Origin: Vibrio sp. HA2012
GTDB lineage: Bacteria > Pseudomonadota > Gammaproteobacteria > Enterobacterales > Vibrionaceae
NCBI RefSeq assembly: GCF_002812955.1
Contig: NZ_PFXK01000006.1
Coordinates: 1 to 64,000 of the forward strand
DNA: 64,000 bases
Reading direction: 5' to 3'
Under the pieces are notes generated by a model. That model had not been told where the DNA came from. It saw only the letters and a list, made by a program, of their open reading frames with translations, and did no database searches. The position numbers and the translations under genes are program-made. Positions 50,223-59,241 of this stretch are shown piece by piece; the first letter of the stretch is position 1; each line of letters starts with the position of its first letter.

Positions 50223-51640
50223 GTCAAAAGCCCTATGCTATTCATTCTCTGTCCAGTCTGTTAACGGACAGTGATATATCAGACGACACGGTTGCGTTTA
50301 CCTCTGATGGTGACAATAAAACCTGGTCTCAATTTCATGAGGATGTCAGTTCTCTTGTTTATCCGTTAAAGCAGTCCCGGCAACGGACATGGGCGTTGTG
50401 TGCCAACGACAGCTATTTGTTTGCCGTTGCACTGATGGCTCTCTGTCACAGCGGTAAAGCGATTGTGCTGCCCGGTAACCATCAGCCTGCTGCACTGAAA
50501 TCATTATCCCCTCATTTTGATGCGATTCTTTACGATTCCATTATCCAGCACCATCCGGAATCCAAGCCGGGAATCGACCTTGAGCAGTTGGCTAACCTGA
50601 AAGCACAGCCGCTTTCATTCTCTGCACTCGATTTGAGTCGTATTCGGATCACCCTGTTTACGTCGGGTTCAAGCGGTACGCCTAAGGCCATTCATAAGAC
50701 ACTCAAAGAGTTTGAGGAAGAGCTGAACCAGCATGGTGAGATGTGGGGGCGTCAGGTTCACGGAACCAAAATCTACAGCACGGTCTCTCATCAGCACGTC
50801 TACGGGTTGTTGTTCCGTCTGCTGTTTCCACTGGTAACGAAAAGGCCGTTTGACCGGTATAACCTGGACTATCCGGAGCAGGTGTTTGAGCACGCCGGAG
50901 ATGATGCGGTGTTGATCAGCAGCCCTGCTCTGTTAAAGAGACTGGCGATGAATACGCCGGCTCAGAGTGAGCAAGGTGAAAGAGGAACCTACCGAGCCAT
51001 ATATTCATCGGGTGGGCCGTTAAGCCTGAGTGCAGCACAAGAGAGCGAAGCGTTACTTGGCAGCCTGCCTTATGAAGTCTTTGGCAGTACGGAAACGGGA
51101 GGCATTGGCTATCGGCAACAGGCATCTGAATCTGCCCCATGGCAACTGTTTCCTAAAGTGATTGCCCGTCTGGACAGTGAAGGCTGTATCGCTTTGCTGG
51201 CTCCGCATATTGATCCTGACAACTGGTATCAGACCACTGATCGCTGCACTTTGATTGATGACCGGCAGTTTATGTTGTTAGGCCGAACCGACAGTGTGGT
51301 TAAGATTGAAGAGAAACGGGTGTCTCTGACTGAAGTGGAAAAGAAACTTCAGGCTCTGGACGAGGTTGAAGAGGCTGCTGTAATACTGCAATCCCGTGAA
51401 AACAGAACGACTCTGGCGGCGGTTATCGTATTGTCAGCAACAGGGCAGCAAGAGATGGCGGTGTCAGGCAAAGGGGCTTTCTGGATACGACTGCGTAAGC
51501 AGCTCAGAGTCTGGCTTGAGCCTGTGGCCATCCCCAAGCAGTTTCGGTTTGTGGATGAAATCCCGCTGAACAGTCAGGGAAAACGACAGTTGTCAGAACT
51601 TCAGGCATTATTTAACCCCGAACATGAACTAAACGGTTAG
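50219..51640 (+). CDS. apeH: AMP-dependent acyl-ACP/CoA ligase for the aryl starter
   Basis: A 473-aa member of the acyl-adenylate-forming family. P-loop LFTSGSSGTPKAIHKT at about 144-159, A5-type motif FGSTETGGIGYR, A7 YQTTDR and A8 LLGRTDSVVKIEEKRVSLTEVE are present. It would activate the aryl carboxylic acid starter and load it on a carrier protein. Shorter than CoA ligases of about 550 aa, as is usual for APE ligases. Overlaps apeG by 4 nt. Confidence 0.87.
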   Translation: MSQKPYAIHSLSSLLTDSDISDDTVAFTSDGDNKTWSQFHEDVSSLVYPLKQSRQRTWALCANDSYLFAVALMALCHSGKAIVLPGNHQPAALKSLSPHFDAILYDSIIQHHPESKPGIDLEQLANLKAQPLSFSALDLSRIRITLFTSGSSGTPKAIHKTLKEFEEELNQHGEMWGRQVHGTKIYSTVSHQHVYGLLFRLLFPLVTKRPFDRYNLDYPEQVFEHAGDDAVLISSPALLKRLAMNTPAQSEQGERGTYRAIYSSGGPLSLSAAQESEALLGSLPYEVFGSTETGGIGYRQQASESAPWQLFPKVIARLDSEGCIALLAPHIDPDNWYQTTDRCTLIDDRQFMLLGRTDSVVKIEEKRVSLTEVEKKLQALDEVEEAAVILQSRENRTTLAAVIVLSATGQQEMAVSGKGAFWIRLRKQLRVWLEPVAIPKQFRFVDEIPLNSQGKRQLSELQALFNPEHELNG

Positions 51641-51644
51641 GGCG

Positions 51645-52004
51645 ATGCAGAAACGAAAACCAACCATAATCTCCCAAACCAGCGACGAGCAGACGGCTGA
51701 GCTGGTGTTAGGTGTTGATGCCGATATCAGGGATTTTGAAGGGCACTTTACCTCTTTTCCCCTGTTGCCGGGGGTCACCCAGATCGACTGGGTTATGTAT
51801 TTTGCCCGGTTAACTCTGCATATGGATCAAGAGTTTGCCGGAATGGAAGTGATCAAATTTCAGGAACCTATCTTCCCCGGGGCAACAGTGACACTGGCGC
51901 TGGACTGGGATAAAGCCCGCTCTAAGCTGCAGTTTAAATACAGCTCCGACAACGGCAATAGTGTGCACTCATCCGGCAAAATCAAACTCAGTGGTGATAA
52001 GTGA
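51645..52004 (+). CDS. apeI: Hotdog-fold 3-hydroxyacyl-ACP dehydratase-like protein
   Basis: A 119-aa single hotdog domain of the FabZ/FabA type, with the catalytic His in EGHFTSFPLLPGVTQIDWV, followed by FQEPIFPGATVTLAL. In APE systems two such proteins dehydrate the 3-hydroxy intermediates to give trans double bonds; the second is encoded at 60425. The start is 4 nt after the apeH stop codon. Confidence 0.83.
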   Translation: MQKRKPTIISQTSDEQTAELVLGVDADIRDFEGHFTSFPLLPGVTQIDWVMYFARLTLHMDQEFAGMEVIKFQEPIFPGATVTLALDWDKARSKLQFKYSSDNGNSVHSSGKIKLSGDK

Positions 52005-53710
52005 TGACCTATAACCCATGCTTTATCATCCCCTGCTACAACCACGGAAAAACGGTTGCTGCGGTGGTGGATTCATTACGCCCATTCGATTTTCCGATTG
52101 TTGTGGTGGATGACGGCAGTAATACTGAGACCAAATCGGCCCTTGAGGCACTGGCTCCGGATGAACATGTTACGGTACTGACCTTAGCGCAGAATCAGGG
52201 CAAAGGCGGCGCGGTGATTGAGGGTGTCAGCTATGCCTATGGACAGGGTTATACGCACGGCATCCAGATTGATGCCGACGGGCAGCATGATCTGGATGCG
52301 TTACCAACATTGATTGCCAAGTCTCAGGCCGAACCGGATAAGCTTATCTCCGGTAAACCTGTGTATGACGACAGCGTCCCACGCTCCCGGCTATACGGGC
52401 GCTATATCACCCATGTCTGGGTATGGATTGAAACCTTATCGTTATCGATAAAGGACAGCATGTGCGGGTTCCGAGCCTACCCTCTGGCAAAAGTCATGTA
52501 TGTTGTGAACCGCTGTAACATTGGTCGTCGGATGGACTTTGATACTGAAATTCTGGTGCGCATGTACTGGGATGGATGCGACATGGAGTTTATTGATACC
52601 CGGGTGCTCTATCCCGAAGATGGTATTTCTCATTTTGATGTGTTCTGGGATAACGTCAAAATCAGTCAGATGCACACCAAGCTGGTGCTGGCGATGCTAC
52701 CCCGTATCCCCAAGCTGTTGCTGCGCAAGGTCACGGTAAAAAAAAAGCGTGAACAGGATCAGGCGCACTGGTCCGGTCTGACCGAGAAAGGCAGTATTCT
52801 GGGAATTAAGCTGCTGTTGATGACCTATTCCTTATTGGGTCGTGGGGTGTTTAACGCGGTGCTGAAACTGGTGATGGTGTATTACTACCTTTCGGGAAAA
52901 AATGCCCGGGTAGCATCGGAGCAGTATTTATCCCGGGTGCAACGCTTCTGCCTGCAAGAGAACATCGAACTTCCATCCAGGCTTTCTGCCTATCAGCATT
53001 TTGTCTCTTTCGGTCAGACCATGCTGGATAAGTTAGCTGCGTGGAAAGGCGATATTCAGTATCACCACCTGACCCTGTCCGGTGAAGAGGTGCTGGATGA
53101 CGCGATTAAGAGCAAGCTGGGCATTATTCTGTTTGGCTCGCATTACGGCAACCTCGAACTGTGCCGGGCATTGAGCCGTGAGCATTCAGACCTGAAGATA
53201 AACGCACTGGTGTTCACTGAACATGCCGAGCAGTTTAACTCGGTTATGCAGGCGGTGAACCCGGACTCAGGTCTGAACCTGATTCAGCTGAAAGATGTTG
53301 GTCCGGAAACGGCGATCCTGTTGCAGCAGAAACTGGAACAGGGTGAGTGGATCGTTATTGTTGGGGACCGTACGTCGGTGACAAAAGAGCAGCGGGTGGT
53401 ATGGGCTAACTTTTTAGGCGAAAAGGCACCGTTCCCGCAGGGACCGTTTATGCTTGCCGCTATTCTGAAAGCGCCGGTCTTTCTTCTGTTTGGCTTGCGG
53501 GACGAGAGAAAATCACAGCCGCATTTCCGTGTCTATTTTGAAAAGTTTGCGGATAAGCTGGAGCTGCCGAGAGGAAAAAGGGAAGCCTTTTTGCAGCGGT
53601 ATGTTGAACGTTACGCGCAAAGGTTACAGCACTACACCTTAAAAGATCCCCTGCAGTGGTATAACTTTTTTGATTTTTGGACACTAAGCGACAACACACA
53701 TGACAAGTAA
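52004..53710 (+). CDS. apeJ: Glycosyltransferase 2 / LpxL-type acyltransferase fusion
   Basis: A 568-aa two-domain enzyme. Residues about 1-235 form a GT-A glycosyltransferase (CFIIPCYNHGKTV, VVVDDGSN, DADGQHDLDALP as the DXD region). Residues about 270-560 form an acyltransferase of the LpxL/HtrB class, with FGSHYGNLE as the HX4E motif and a later VIVGDRTSV. ATG 52004 (one-base overlap with apeI) is chosen over GTG 52001. It would link the polyene to a sugar and a lipid on the cytoplasmic side. Confidence 0.85.
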   Translation: MTYNPCFIIPCYNHGKTVAAVVDSLRPFDFPIVVVDDGSNTETKSALEALAPDEHVTVLTLAQNQGKGGAVIEGVSYAYGQGYTHGIQIDADGQHDLDALPTLIAKSQAEPDKLISGKPVYDDSVPRSRLYGRYITHVWVWIETLSLSIKDSMCGFRAYPLAKVMYVVNRCNIGRRMDFDTEILVRMYWDGCDMEFIDTRVLYPEDGISHFDVFWDNVKISQMHTKLVLAMLPRIPKLLLRKVTVKKKREQDQAHWSGLTEKGSILGIKLLLMTYSLLGRGVFNAVLKLVMVYYYLSGKNARVASEQYLSRVQRFCLQENIELPSRLSAYQHFVSFGQTMLDKLAAWKGDIQYHHLTLSGEEVLDDAIKSKLGIILFGSHYGNLELCRALSREHSDLKINALVFTEHAEQFNSVMQAVNPDSGLNLIQLKDVGPETAILLQQKLEQGEWIVIVGDRTSVTKEQRVVWANFLGEKAPFPQGPFMLAAILKAPVFLLFGLRDERKSQPHFRVYFEKFADKLELPRGKREAFLQRYVERYAQRLQHYTLKDPLQWYNFFDFWTLSDNTHDK

Positions 53711-55244
53711 AACGAAAAACAGAATTCAGTTTGGTACCGAGCGATTAAGCATTGAAGATGTGGTCGCCATTTCTCAGGGAGCACAGGCTCATCTGGATGA
53801 CTCCGAAGCGTTCACGACCAAGATTGATCGCGGCGTCGCGTTTCTGGAAAAACTCCTAAAAGAAGAAGGGGTTATTTATGGCGTGACCACGGGCTACGGT
53901 GATTCGTGTACCGTTGCCATTCCACCTGAGCTGGTTGATGAACTTCCCCTGCACTTAACTCGTTTTCATGGCTGCGGTCTGGGTGAGATTCTTACTCATG
54001 AACAGTCGCGCGCCGTACTTGCCACCCGCCTGTGCTCGCTGGCTCAGGGGGTATCGGGCGTTTCCCATGAACTGCTGAATCAAATGGTTACCTTGATCAA
54101 CCATGATATTGCTCCGCGTATTCCGCAGGAAGGTTCAGTGGGGGCGAGTGGTGATTTGACACCGCTCTCTTATGTGGCTGCAACACTGATCGGCGAAAGA
54201 GAGGTGCTGTACAAAGGTGAGATTCGCCAGACCAGCGAGGTGTTTGTCGAGCTGGGCATTTCTCCGATCAAGCTCAAGCCGAAAGAAGGGTTGGCTATGA
54301 TGAACGGCACAGCAGTGATGACGGCGCTGGCCTGTCTGGCTTACAAACGGGCAGAATATTTAGCGCAGTTGGCAACCAAGATCACGGCGATGGTTTCCGT
54401 AGGCATGCAGGGTAACGATTTCCACTTTGATGAAGCACTGTTTGCGGTAAAACCGCATCCGGGACAGCAGAAGATCGCTTCCTGGCTGCGCGGTGATCTG
54501 CAGGCAGAACGTCCGCCACGCAACAGTGATCGGCTACAGGATCGTTACTCGCTGCGTTGTGCGCCGCATGTCATCGGTGTGCTGCAGGACAGCCTGCCGT
54601 GGCTGCGTCAGATGATTGAAAACGAGCTGAACAGCGCCAATGACAACCCGATTATTGATGGTGATAACGAACGGGTGCTGCATGGCGGTCATTTCTATGG
54701 CGGTCATATTGCGATGGCGATGGACACGCTGAAAACGGCGGTGGCGAATATTGCTGATCTGCTGGATCGTCAAATGGCTCAGTTAATGGATTATAAATTC
54801 AATAACGGACTGCCATTTAACCTGACTGGCGCGCAAGGTGAACGTAAGCCGATTAACCACGGCTTTAAAGCGGTGCAGATTGGTATCTCAGCGTGGACTG
54901 CCGAGGCGCTGAAACATACTATGCCGGCCAGTGTCTTCTCCCGTTCTACGGAATGTCACAACCAGGATAAAGTCAGCATGGGGACGATTGCGTCCCGTGA
55001 CTGTCTGCGGGTGCTGGAACTGACAGAGCAGGTTGCATCAGCCTCCCTGCTGGCAGCCTGTCAGGCGATTGAATTAAGACAGCGGCAGAATCAGCTGGAT
55101 GAGCAGCATATGAGCGTCGCTCTGAAACAGATGCAAAAAGAGGTGCAGGAAGTCTTTGCGTTTGTGGAAGAAGACCGCTCGCTGGAAGCGGATCTGCGTC
55201 ATGTGATGGCGCTGATCCAGCAACAGCACTGGCAACTGTATTAA
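53700..55244 (+). CDS. Aromatic amino acid ammonia lyase (HAL/PAL/TAL family)
   Basis: A 514-aa lyase that eliminates ammonia from an aromatic amino acid. The MIO cofactor triad Ala149-Ser150-Gly151 is in GSVGASGDLTPLSY, and the catalytic Tyr60 is in IYGVTTGYGD. The substrate-selectivity pair is Phe89-His90 (LTRFHGCGLG); the histidine lyase pattern Ser-His is absent, so tyrosine or phenylalanine is the likely substrate, giving 4-coumarate or cinnamate as starter. Its ATG overlaps the apeJ end by 11 nt. It is inserted between apeJ and apeK; E. coli APE clusters lack it. Confidence 0.88.
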   Translation: MTSKTKNRIQFGTERLSIEDVVAISQGAQAHLDDSEAFTTKIDRGVAFLEKLLKEEGVIYGVTTGYGDSCTVAIPPELVDELPLHLTRFHGCGLGEILTHEQSRAVLATRLCSLAQGVSGVSHELLNQMVTLINHDIAPRIPQEGSVGASGDLTPLSYVAATLIGEREVLYKGEIRQTSEVFVELGISPIKLKPKEGLAMMNGTAVMTALACLAYKRAEYLAQLATKITAMVSVGMQGNDFHFDEALFAVKPHPGQQKIASWLRGDLQAERPPRNSDRLQDRYSLRCAPHVIGVLQDSLPWLRQMIENELNSANDNPIIDGDNERVLHGGHFYGGHIAMAMDTLKTAVANIADLLDRQMAQLMDYKFNNGLPFNLTGAQGERKPINHGFKAVQIGISAWTAEALKHTMPASVFSRSTECHNQDKVSMGTIASRDCLRVLELTEQVASASLLAACQAIELRQRQNQLDEQHMSVALKQMQKEVQEVFAFVEEDRSLEADLRHVMALIQQQHWQLY

Positions 55245-55262
55245 GCGGTGAAGGAGCCGGGT

Positions 55263-55709
55263 ATGAATCAGCAGAAGTTCGAATTAGAAGCCGAAGTGGT
55301 GATGAAGCCGTCTTTTCAGGATGCCGATCCCATGGGCGTGGTTTACCACGGTAACTACTTCCGTTTTTTTGAAGAAGCCCGCCGGGTATTAATGGAGAAA
55401 ATCCGCTACGGTTATCATGCGATGAATGACTCCGGCTATATGTGGCCGGTGATTGATACCCGGGTTAAGTACATTCGTGCTATACCGTTTCATCATGAAA
55501 TCCGGGTAACCGCCAAACTGACGGAGTGGGAAAACCGGCTGCGGGTCGATTATCTGATTTATGATAATGACAACGGTACCCGCATGACCAAAGCCCATAC
55601 GGTTCAGGTCGCGGTAGAAAGGGCGACCGAGGAAATGTGTTTTGTTTCCCCGAAAGTGTTTACTGACAAGGTGGAGTACTGGTTTGAGCATGGCAAACTT
55701 GCAGACTAG
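55263..55709 (+). CDS. apeK: YbgC-type acyl thioesterase
   Basis: A 148-aa hotdog thioesterase with the active-site segment DADPMGVVYHGNYFRFFEEAR (Asp as catalytic base). It would release the polyenoic acid or proof-read carrier proteins. ATG 55263 is preferred over GTG 55248 because AAGGAG lies just upstream of the ATG, inside that extension. It overlaps the following LolA-like gene by 20 nt. Confidence 0.85.
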   Translation: MNQQKFELEAEVVMKPSFQDADPMGVVYHGNYFRFFEEARRVLMEKIRYGYHAMNDSGYMWPVIDTRVKYIRAIPFHHEIRVTAKLTEWENRLRVDYLIYDNDNGTRMTKAHTVQVAVERATEEMCFVSPKVFTDKVEYWFEHGKLAD

Positions 55710-56316
55710 ATTAATCACAGGCTTATTGGTGCTTTTGAGTATGTTTTTTGTGCCTTTTGCATCCGCAACGACCCTGGAAAGCGTACAGAAGCAGCTAGCA
55801 TCCCAGTCCGTTATCCGGGGACAGTTCGAGCAGATCCGCAACATGGAAATGTTCAAACAGCCGCTGACCTCGACCGGTGTCTTCCTGATTGCCAAAGGCA
55901 AAGGACTGCTCTGGAAACAGGCTAAGCCCTTTCCGGTAACGCTGGTGTTAACAGAGGATAAGTTAAGCCAGACATTTGGTGATCAACCCCCTAAAGTGAT
56001 GACATCAGAAGACAATCCGATGGCGTTTTATTTCAGCCATCTGTTTCTCGACCTTTTTCAGGGTAATACGGCGCAGCTGGACGGCAAATTCACCCGGACG
56101 TTTCATGCTGAGCAGGAGGCCTGGACGTTGCAACTGGTGCCGAATACCGCACCGTTAAACAAGGTGTTTGCCTCTATCGTTATCTCCGGTAAAGAGTACA
56201 TCGATGCTATTGAGCTGACGGAAGTGCGCGGCGATATCACCACCATTCAATTTTCTGAGCAGACAAGCCAGCCATCGGTATTAAGCAGTCATGAAGAATC
56301 CGCTTTTCAGTTCTAA
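55690..56316 (+). CDS. apeL: LolA-like outer-membrane lipid carrier protein
   Basis: A 208-aa periplasmic protein: signal peptide with cleavage after ASA, then a LolA-type fold (TLESVQKQLASQSVIRGQFEQ, GVFLIAKGKGLLWKQAKPFP). It probably carries the polyene lipid across the periplasm to the outer membrane. ATG 55690 gives a proper signal peptide; the frame's earlier start at 55642 would put a non-hydrophobic stretch before it. It overlaps apeK by 20 nt and apeM by 26 nt. Confidence 0.83.
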   Translation: MANLQTRLITGLLVLLSMFFVPFASATTLESVQKQLASQSVIRGQFEQIRNMEMFKQPLTSTGVFLIAKGKGLLWKQAKPFPVTLVLTEDKLSQTFGDQPPKVMTSEDNPMAFYFSHLFLDLFQGNTAQLDGKFTRTFHAEQEAWTLQLVPNTAPLNKVFASIVISGKEYIDAIELTEVRGDITTIQFSEQTSQPSVLSSHEESAFQF

Positions 56317-58624
56317 GGGCGCACGGCTGCTCTCCTGGCTATGGCTGGTCATCGTATTAAGCTGTACCGGCGTCTTACTGTATCAAGGGGTACTGCAGAA
56401 AAAGCCTCTGATTGAGACCAATATTCTGGCGCTGTTACCGGAGAACCGGCAGGACCCTGTGGCTCAGGCTGCTTTTGACAAGGTCGCTGACAGCGTCAGC
56501 AATAAGGTGATCTTTGTTCTGTCCGGCAAAGACCGGGACACCCTGCACGCCTCCGCGGACTGGTTTGCAGCGCAGCTGTCTGAGCTGGCGGTGTTTAAAG
56601 ATATTACCGCCAGACTGTCAGCAGAAAGCCAGCAGCAGGGGAGCCGGTTTTATTACCAGCACCGCTTTCAGTTTTTATCGCCGGAGCAGCAACAGAGAAT
56701 CAGCCGGGCTCCGGAAGAGCAGACCCAGTACGTCATTCAGTCAGTCTACAACCCGTTTTCTGGGGTGACGGGCGCAGAACTGGGTAACGATCCGTTTCTG
56801 TTGTTCCGGGATTACGCCTCCTATCTGTCTAAGCTCTCCGGCAAATTTAAGCTGGATGACGGCTATCTGACGCAGACGGTTGACGGCAAGGAGTATGTGC
56901 TGGTGGTCGGGGAGTTAAGCCTGTCGCCCTATAGCCTAGGTGTTCAGCAACAGGTTCCTGCCATTAAGCAGTTAGAGGCGTCGGTACGGAAGCAGTACGT
57001 CACGGATGTGATGCATACCGGTGTCCTGTTCTATGCGGCCTTCGGTACCCAGAGTGCTAAGTCGGAGATAAGCACCATTGGCTTGGGCTCTTTGCTTGGC
57101 GTGTTGTTGCTGTTTCTGGTTATCTATCGCAGTACGCTGCCGCTCATGATGGCGCTACTGTCTATCTTCTGTGGTTTTGTCGTTGCTCTGGCCGGTTCGT
57201 TACTACTGTTTGAAAAAATCCACCTGTTCAGCCTGGTGTTCGGCTCCAGCCTGATTGGTGTGTCTATCGATTATTCCTTCCACTATCTGACGGAAAGACT
57301 GGCAGCGGGAAAGGCATGGAATGCAGGTAAGGCATTGAGGCAGATCTTTGGCGCGATAACCCTGGGGCTTATCACCAGTTTGATCGGCTATATGGGACTG
57401 CTGATTGCGCCGTTCCCGGGGTTACAGCAACTGTCGGTGTTTTCCGTGATCGGGCTGGTGGCTTCCTACATTACCGTGGTCTGCTGGTATCCGAAACTGG
57501 CCAGTACGCCGTCGGAACCACGTGTTCTGCCGGGACATGTATTGTGGAAGCGCTGGCTAAATTTGTGGCGTATTCCCCGTTATCGATGGGGGCTGCCGTT
57601 GGTGACCATTGCGGTATCGTGCCTGTTTATCGGCAACGTGACGTATAACGATGATATCCATCAGTTGCAGGCGATGCCCAAAACGTTGAAGCAGCAGGAA
57701 GATGCGATCCAGACATTATCCGGGGTATCCGGCAGTCAACAGATGCTGTTGGTCGCGGCGGACAGTGAACAAGCACTGCTGTCCAGACTGGGTGTATTAT
57801 CAGACGGGCTGAATCGCCTGATCCAAGACGGTGATCTGCTGGGCTATCAGAGTATTCATCAGTATCTGCCCGGTGTTGAGGAGCAGCAGGCCAATTATCA
57901 GCGTATCCAGACCTTATACCAAAAGCAGACTCCGGTTCTGGAATCTGCATTGGGAATATCAGTGGATGCCGCCATGCTAACGCCTTTTACGCCTGTAAGT
58001 GTGGCTGACTTTCTGGCCTCACCTGTTGCCAGAGCCATAGGTTTTCTTTGGCTGGGACAGATGAATGAGGGCTATTATTCCGTGGTGATGCTCAATGGAG
58101 TTACTGATATCGCGGCGATTAAAGCCTGGGCTCACACTCAGAACGGGGTGTCTTATCTAAATAAAGCTGACGAAATCTCCCGCTTGTTTGGTGAATACCG
58201 GGGGAATGTCACCCTGCTGCTCGCCGTTGCGATTGTGGCTATCTGGCTGCTGTTAAGCTGGCGCTATTCCCTTGTTCAGGGCGCAAAAATGGTGCTGCCT
58301 CCGATCATCGCTGGTTTTTCTGCCATCGCGGTAACGGGAGTCACCGGTCAGCCGGTGAACCTGTTTAACCTGCTGGCGCTGATCCTGATCCTGGGTATCG
58401 GCATTGATTACACTCTGTTCTTTACCGAGCAGAAACAGAGCAAAACGACGCTGCTGGCGATCACGCTGTCTGCCCTGACGACCATTCTTTCGTTTGGCTT
58501 GCTGGCACTCAGTAATACCAATGCGATTCACAGTTTCGGTATTACGATTCTGACCGGTATCTTTGTGTCCTGGTTACTGTCACCATTGGCTCTGAATACC
58601 TGTCAACAGAAGGAGGCGGAATGA
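56291..58624 (+). CDS. apeM: MMPL/RND-type exporter
   Basis: A 777-aa inner-membrane transporter with two repeated halves. Each has one leading helix, a large periplasmic domain and five clustered helices. The second helix clusters contain LIGVSIDYSFHYLTE and LILGIGIDYTLFFTEQ, where the Asp residues are the usual proton-relay positions. It resembles the MMPL/HpnN-like lipid exporters. Its partner would be the LolA-like protein encoded just upstream. Overlaps the next gene by 4 nt. Confidence 0.87.
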   Translation: MKNPLFSSKGARLLSWLWLVIVLSCTGVLLYQGVLQKKPLIETNILALLPENRQDPVAQAAFDKVADSVSNKVIFVLSGKDRDTLHASADWFAAQLSELAVFKDITARLSAESQQQGSRFYYQHRFQFLSPEQQQRISRAPEEQTQYVIQSVYNPFSGVTGAELGNDPFLLFRDYASYLSKLSGKFKLDDGYLTQTVDGKEYVLVVGELSLSPYSLGVQQQVPAIKQLEASVRKQYVTDVMHTGVLFYAAFGTQSAKSEISTIGLGSLLGVLLLFLVIYRSTLPLMMALLSIFCGFVVALAGSLLLFEKIHLFSLVFGSSLIGVSIDYSFHYLTERLAAGKAWNAGKALRQIFGAITLGLITSLIGYMGLLIAPFPGLQQLSVFSVIGLVASYITVVCWYPKLASTPSEPRVLPGHVLWKRWLNLWRIPRYRWGLPLVTIAVSCLFIGNVTYNDDIHQLQAMPKTLKQQEDAIQTLSGVSGSQQMLLVAADSEQALLSRLGVLSDGLNRLIQDGDLLGYQSIHQYLPGVEEQQANYQRIQTLYQKQTPVLESALGISVDAAMLTPFTPVSVADFLASPVARAIGFLWLGQMNEGYYSVVMLNGVTDIAAIKAWAHTQNGVSYLNKADEISRLFGEYRGNVTLLLAVAIVAIWLLLSWRYSLVQGAKMVLPPIIAGFSAIAVTGVTGQPVNLFNLLALILILGIGIDYTLFFTEQKQSKTTLLAITLSALTTILSFGLLALSNTNAIHSFGITILTGIFVSWLLSPLALNTCQQKEAE

Positions 58625-59211
58625 AAGCACGGTTATGGTTTAGATCTTTATTGATAGGGGGGGGCGTGCTCTTGCTGATGGCCTGCTCATCGGTGAACGT
58701 TTCTCCGGACAACAGCGTTCAGATGGCTGGTGGCACGTCTATCCCGTTTCCGGAGCCAAAAGCGCTGGAGAGTGTTGTGTCGGTTTCGCAGATGATTACA
58801 GCAACCTGGAACGGTGACACGCAGCAGTTGCCGGTTAAGCTTGAAGTAGATGCCGACCGCGTTGTACTGGCGGGATTTTCTTCCTGGGGAACCAGGTTGC
58901 TGAGTCTGGAATACTCATCTGCCGGTATTGCCACCTATGTGTTGCCCGGACTGGAAGCTCAGTTGCCGGATCCGAAACAAGTTCTGTTTTATATTATGGT
59001 AAGCTTGTGGCCTCAGGATGTCTGGAGAGAAAAGCTCTCTCTGTCCGGTTGGGATCTGGTTGATAAAGCCCATACCCGAACGCTGGTTGATGCGTCCGGA
59101 AAGGTGGTAGTTTTTATCCACTATACTGATATTAATAACAAACTGGCTGGTGATATTAAGCTGGAAAACCCTGAAGCGGGTTATTCGGTGGTGATATCCA
59201 CCCTGAACTAA
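58621..59211 (+). CDS. apeN: DUF3261-type lipoprotein
   Basis: A 196-aa predicted lipoprotein: hydrophobic signal with lipobox LMAC at about residue 22, then a beta-rich body (QLPVKLEVDADRVVLAGFSSWGTRLLSLEY, LPGLEAQLPDPKQVLFYIMV) that matches the DUF3261 family typical of APE clusters. It resembles LolB in size and could receive the polyene lipid from the LolA-like carrier. Residue 2 after Cys is Ser, which favours the outer membrane. Confidence 0.8.
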   Translation: MKARLWFRSLLIGGGVLLLMACSSVNVSPDNSVQMAGGTSIPFPEPKALESVVSVSQMITATWNGDTQQLPVKLEVDADRVVLAGFSSWGTRLLSLEYSSAGIATYVLPGLEAQLPDPKQVLFYIMVSLWPQDVWREKLSLSGWDLVDKAHTRTLVDASGKVVVFIHYTDINNKLAGDIKLENPEAGYSVVISTLN

Positions 59212-59241
59212 CTTTCTTTAACGTCATAAAGTCTGGGCACA

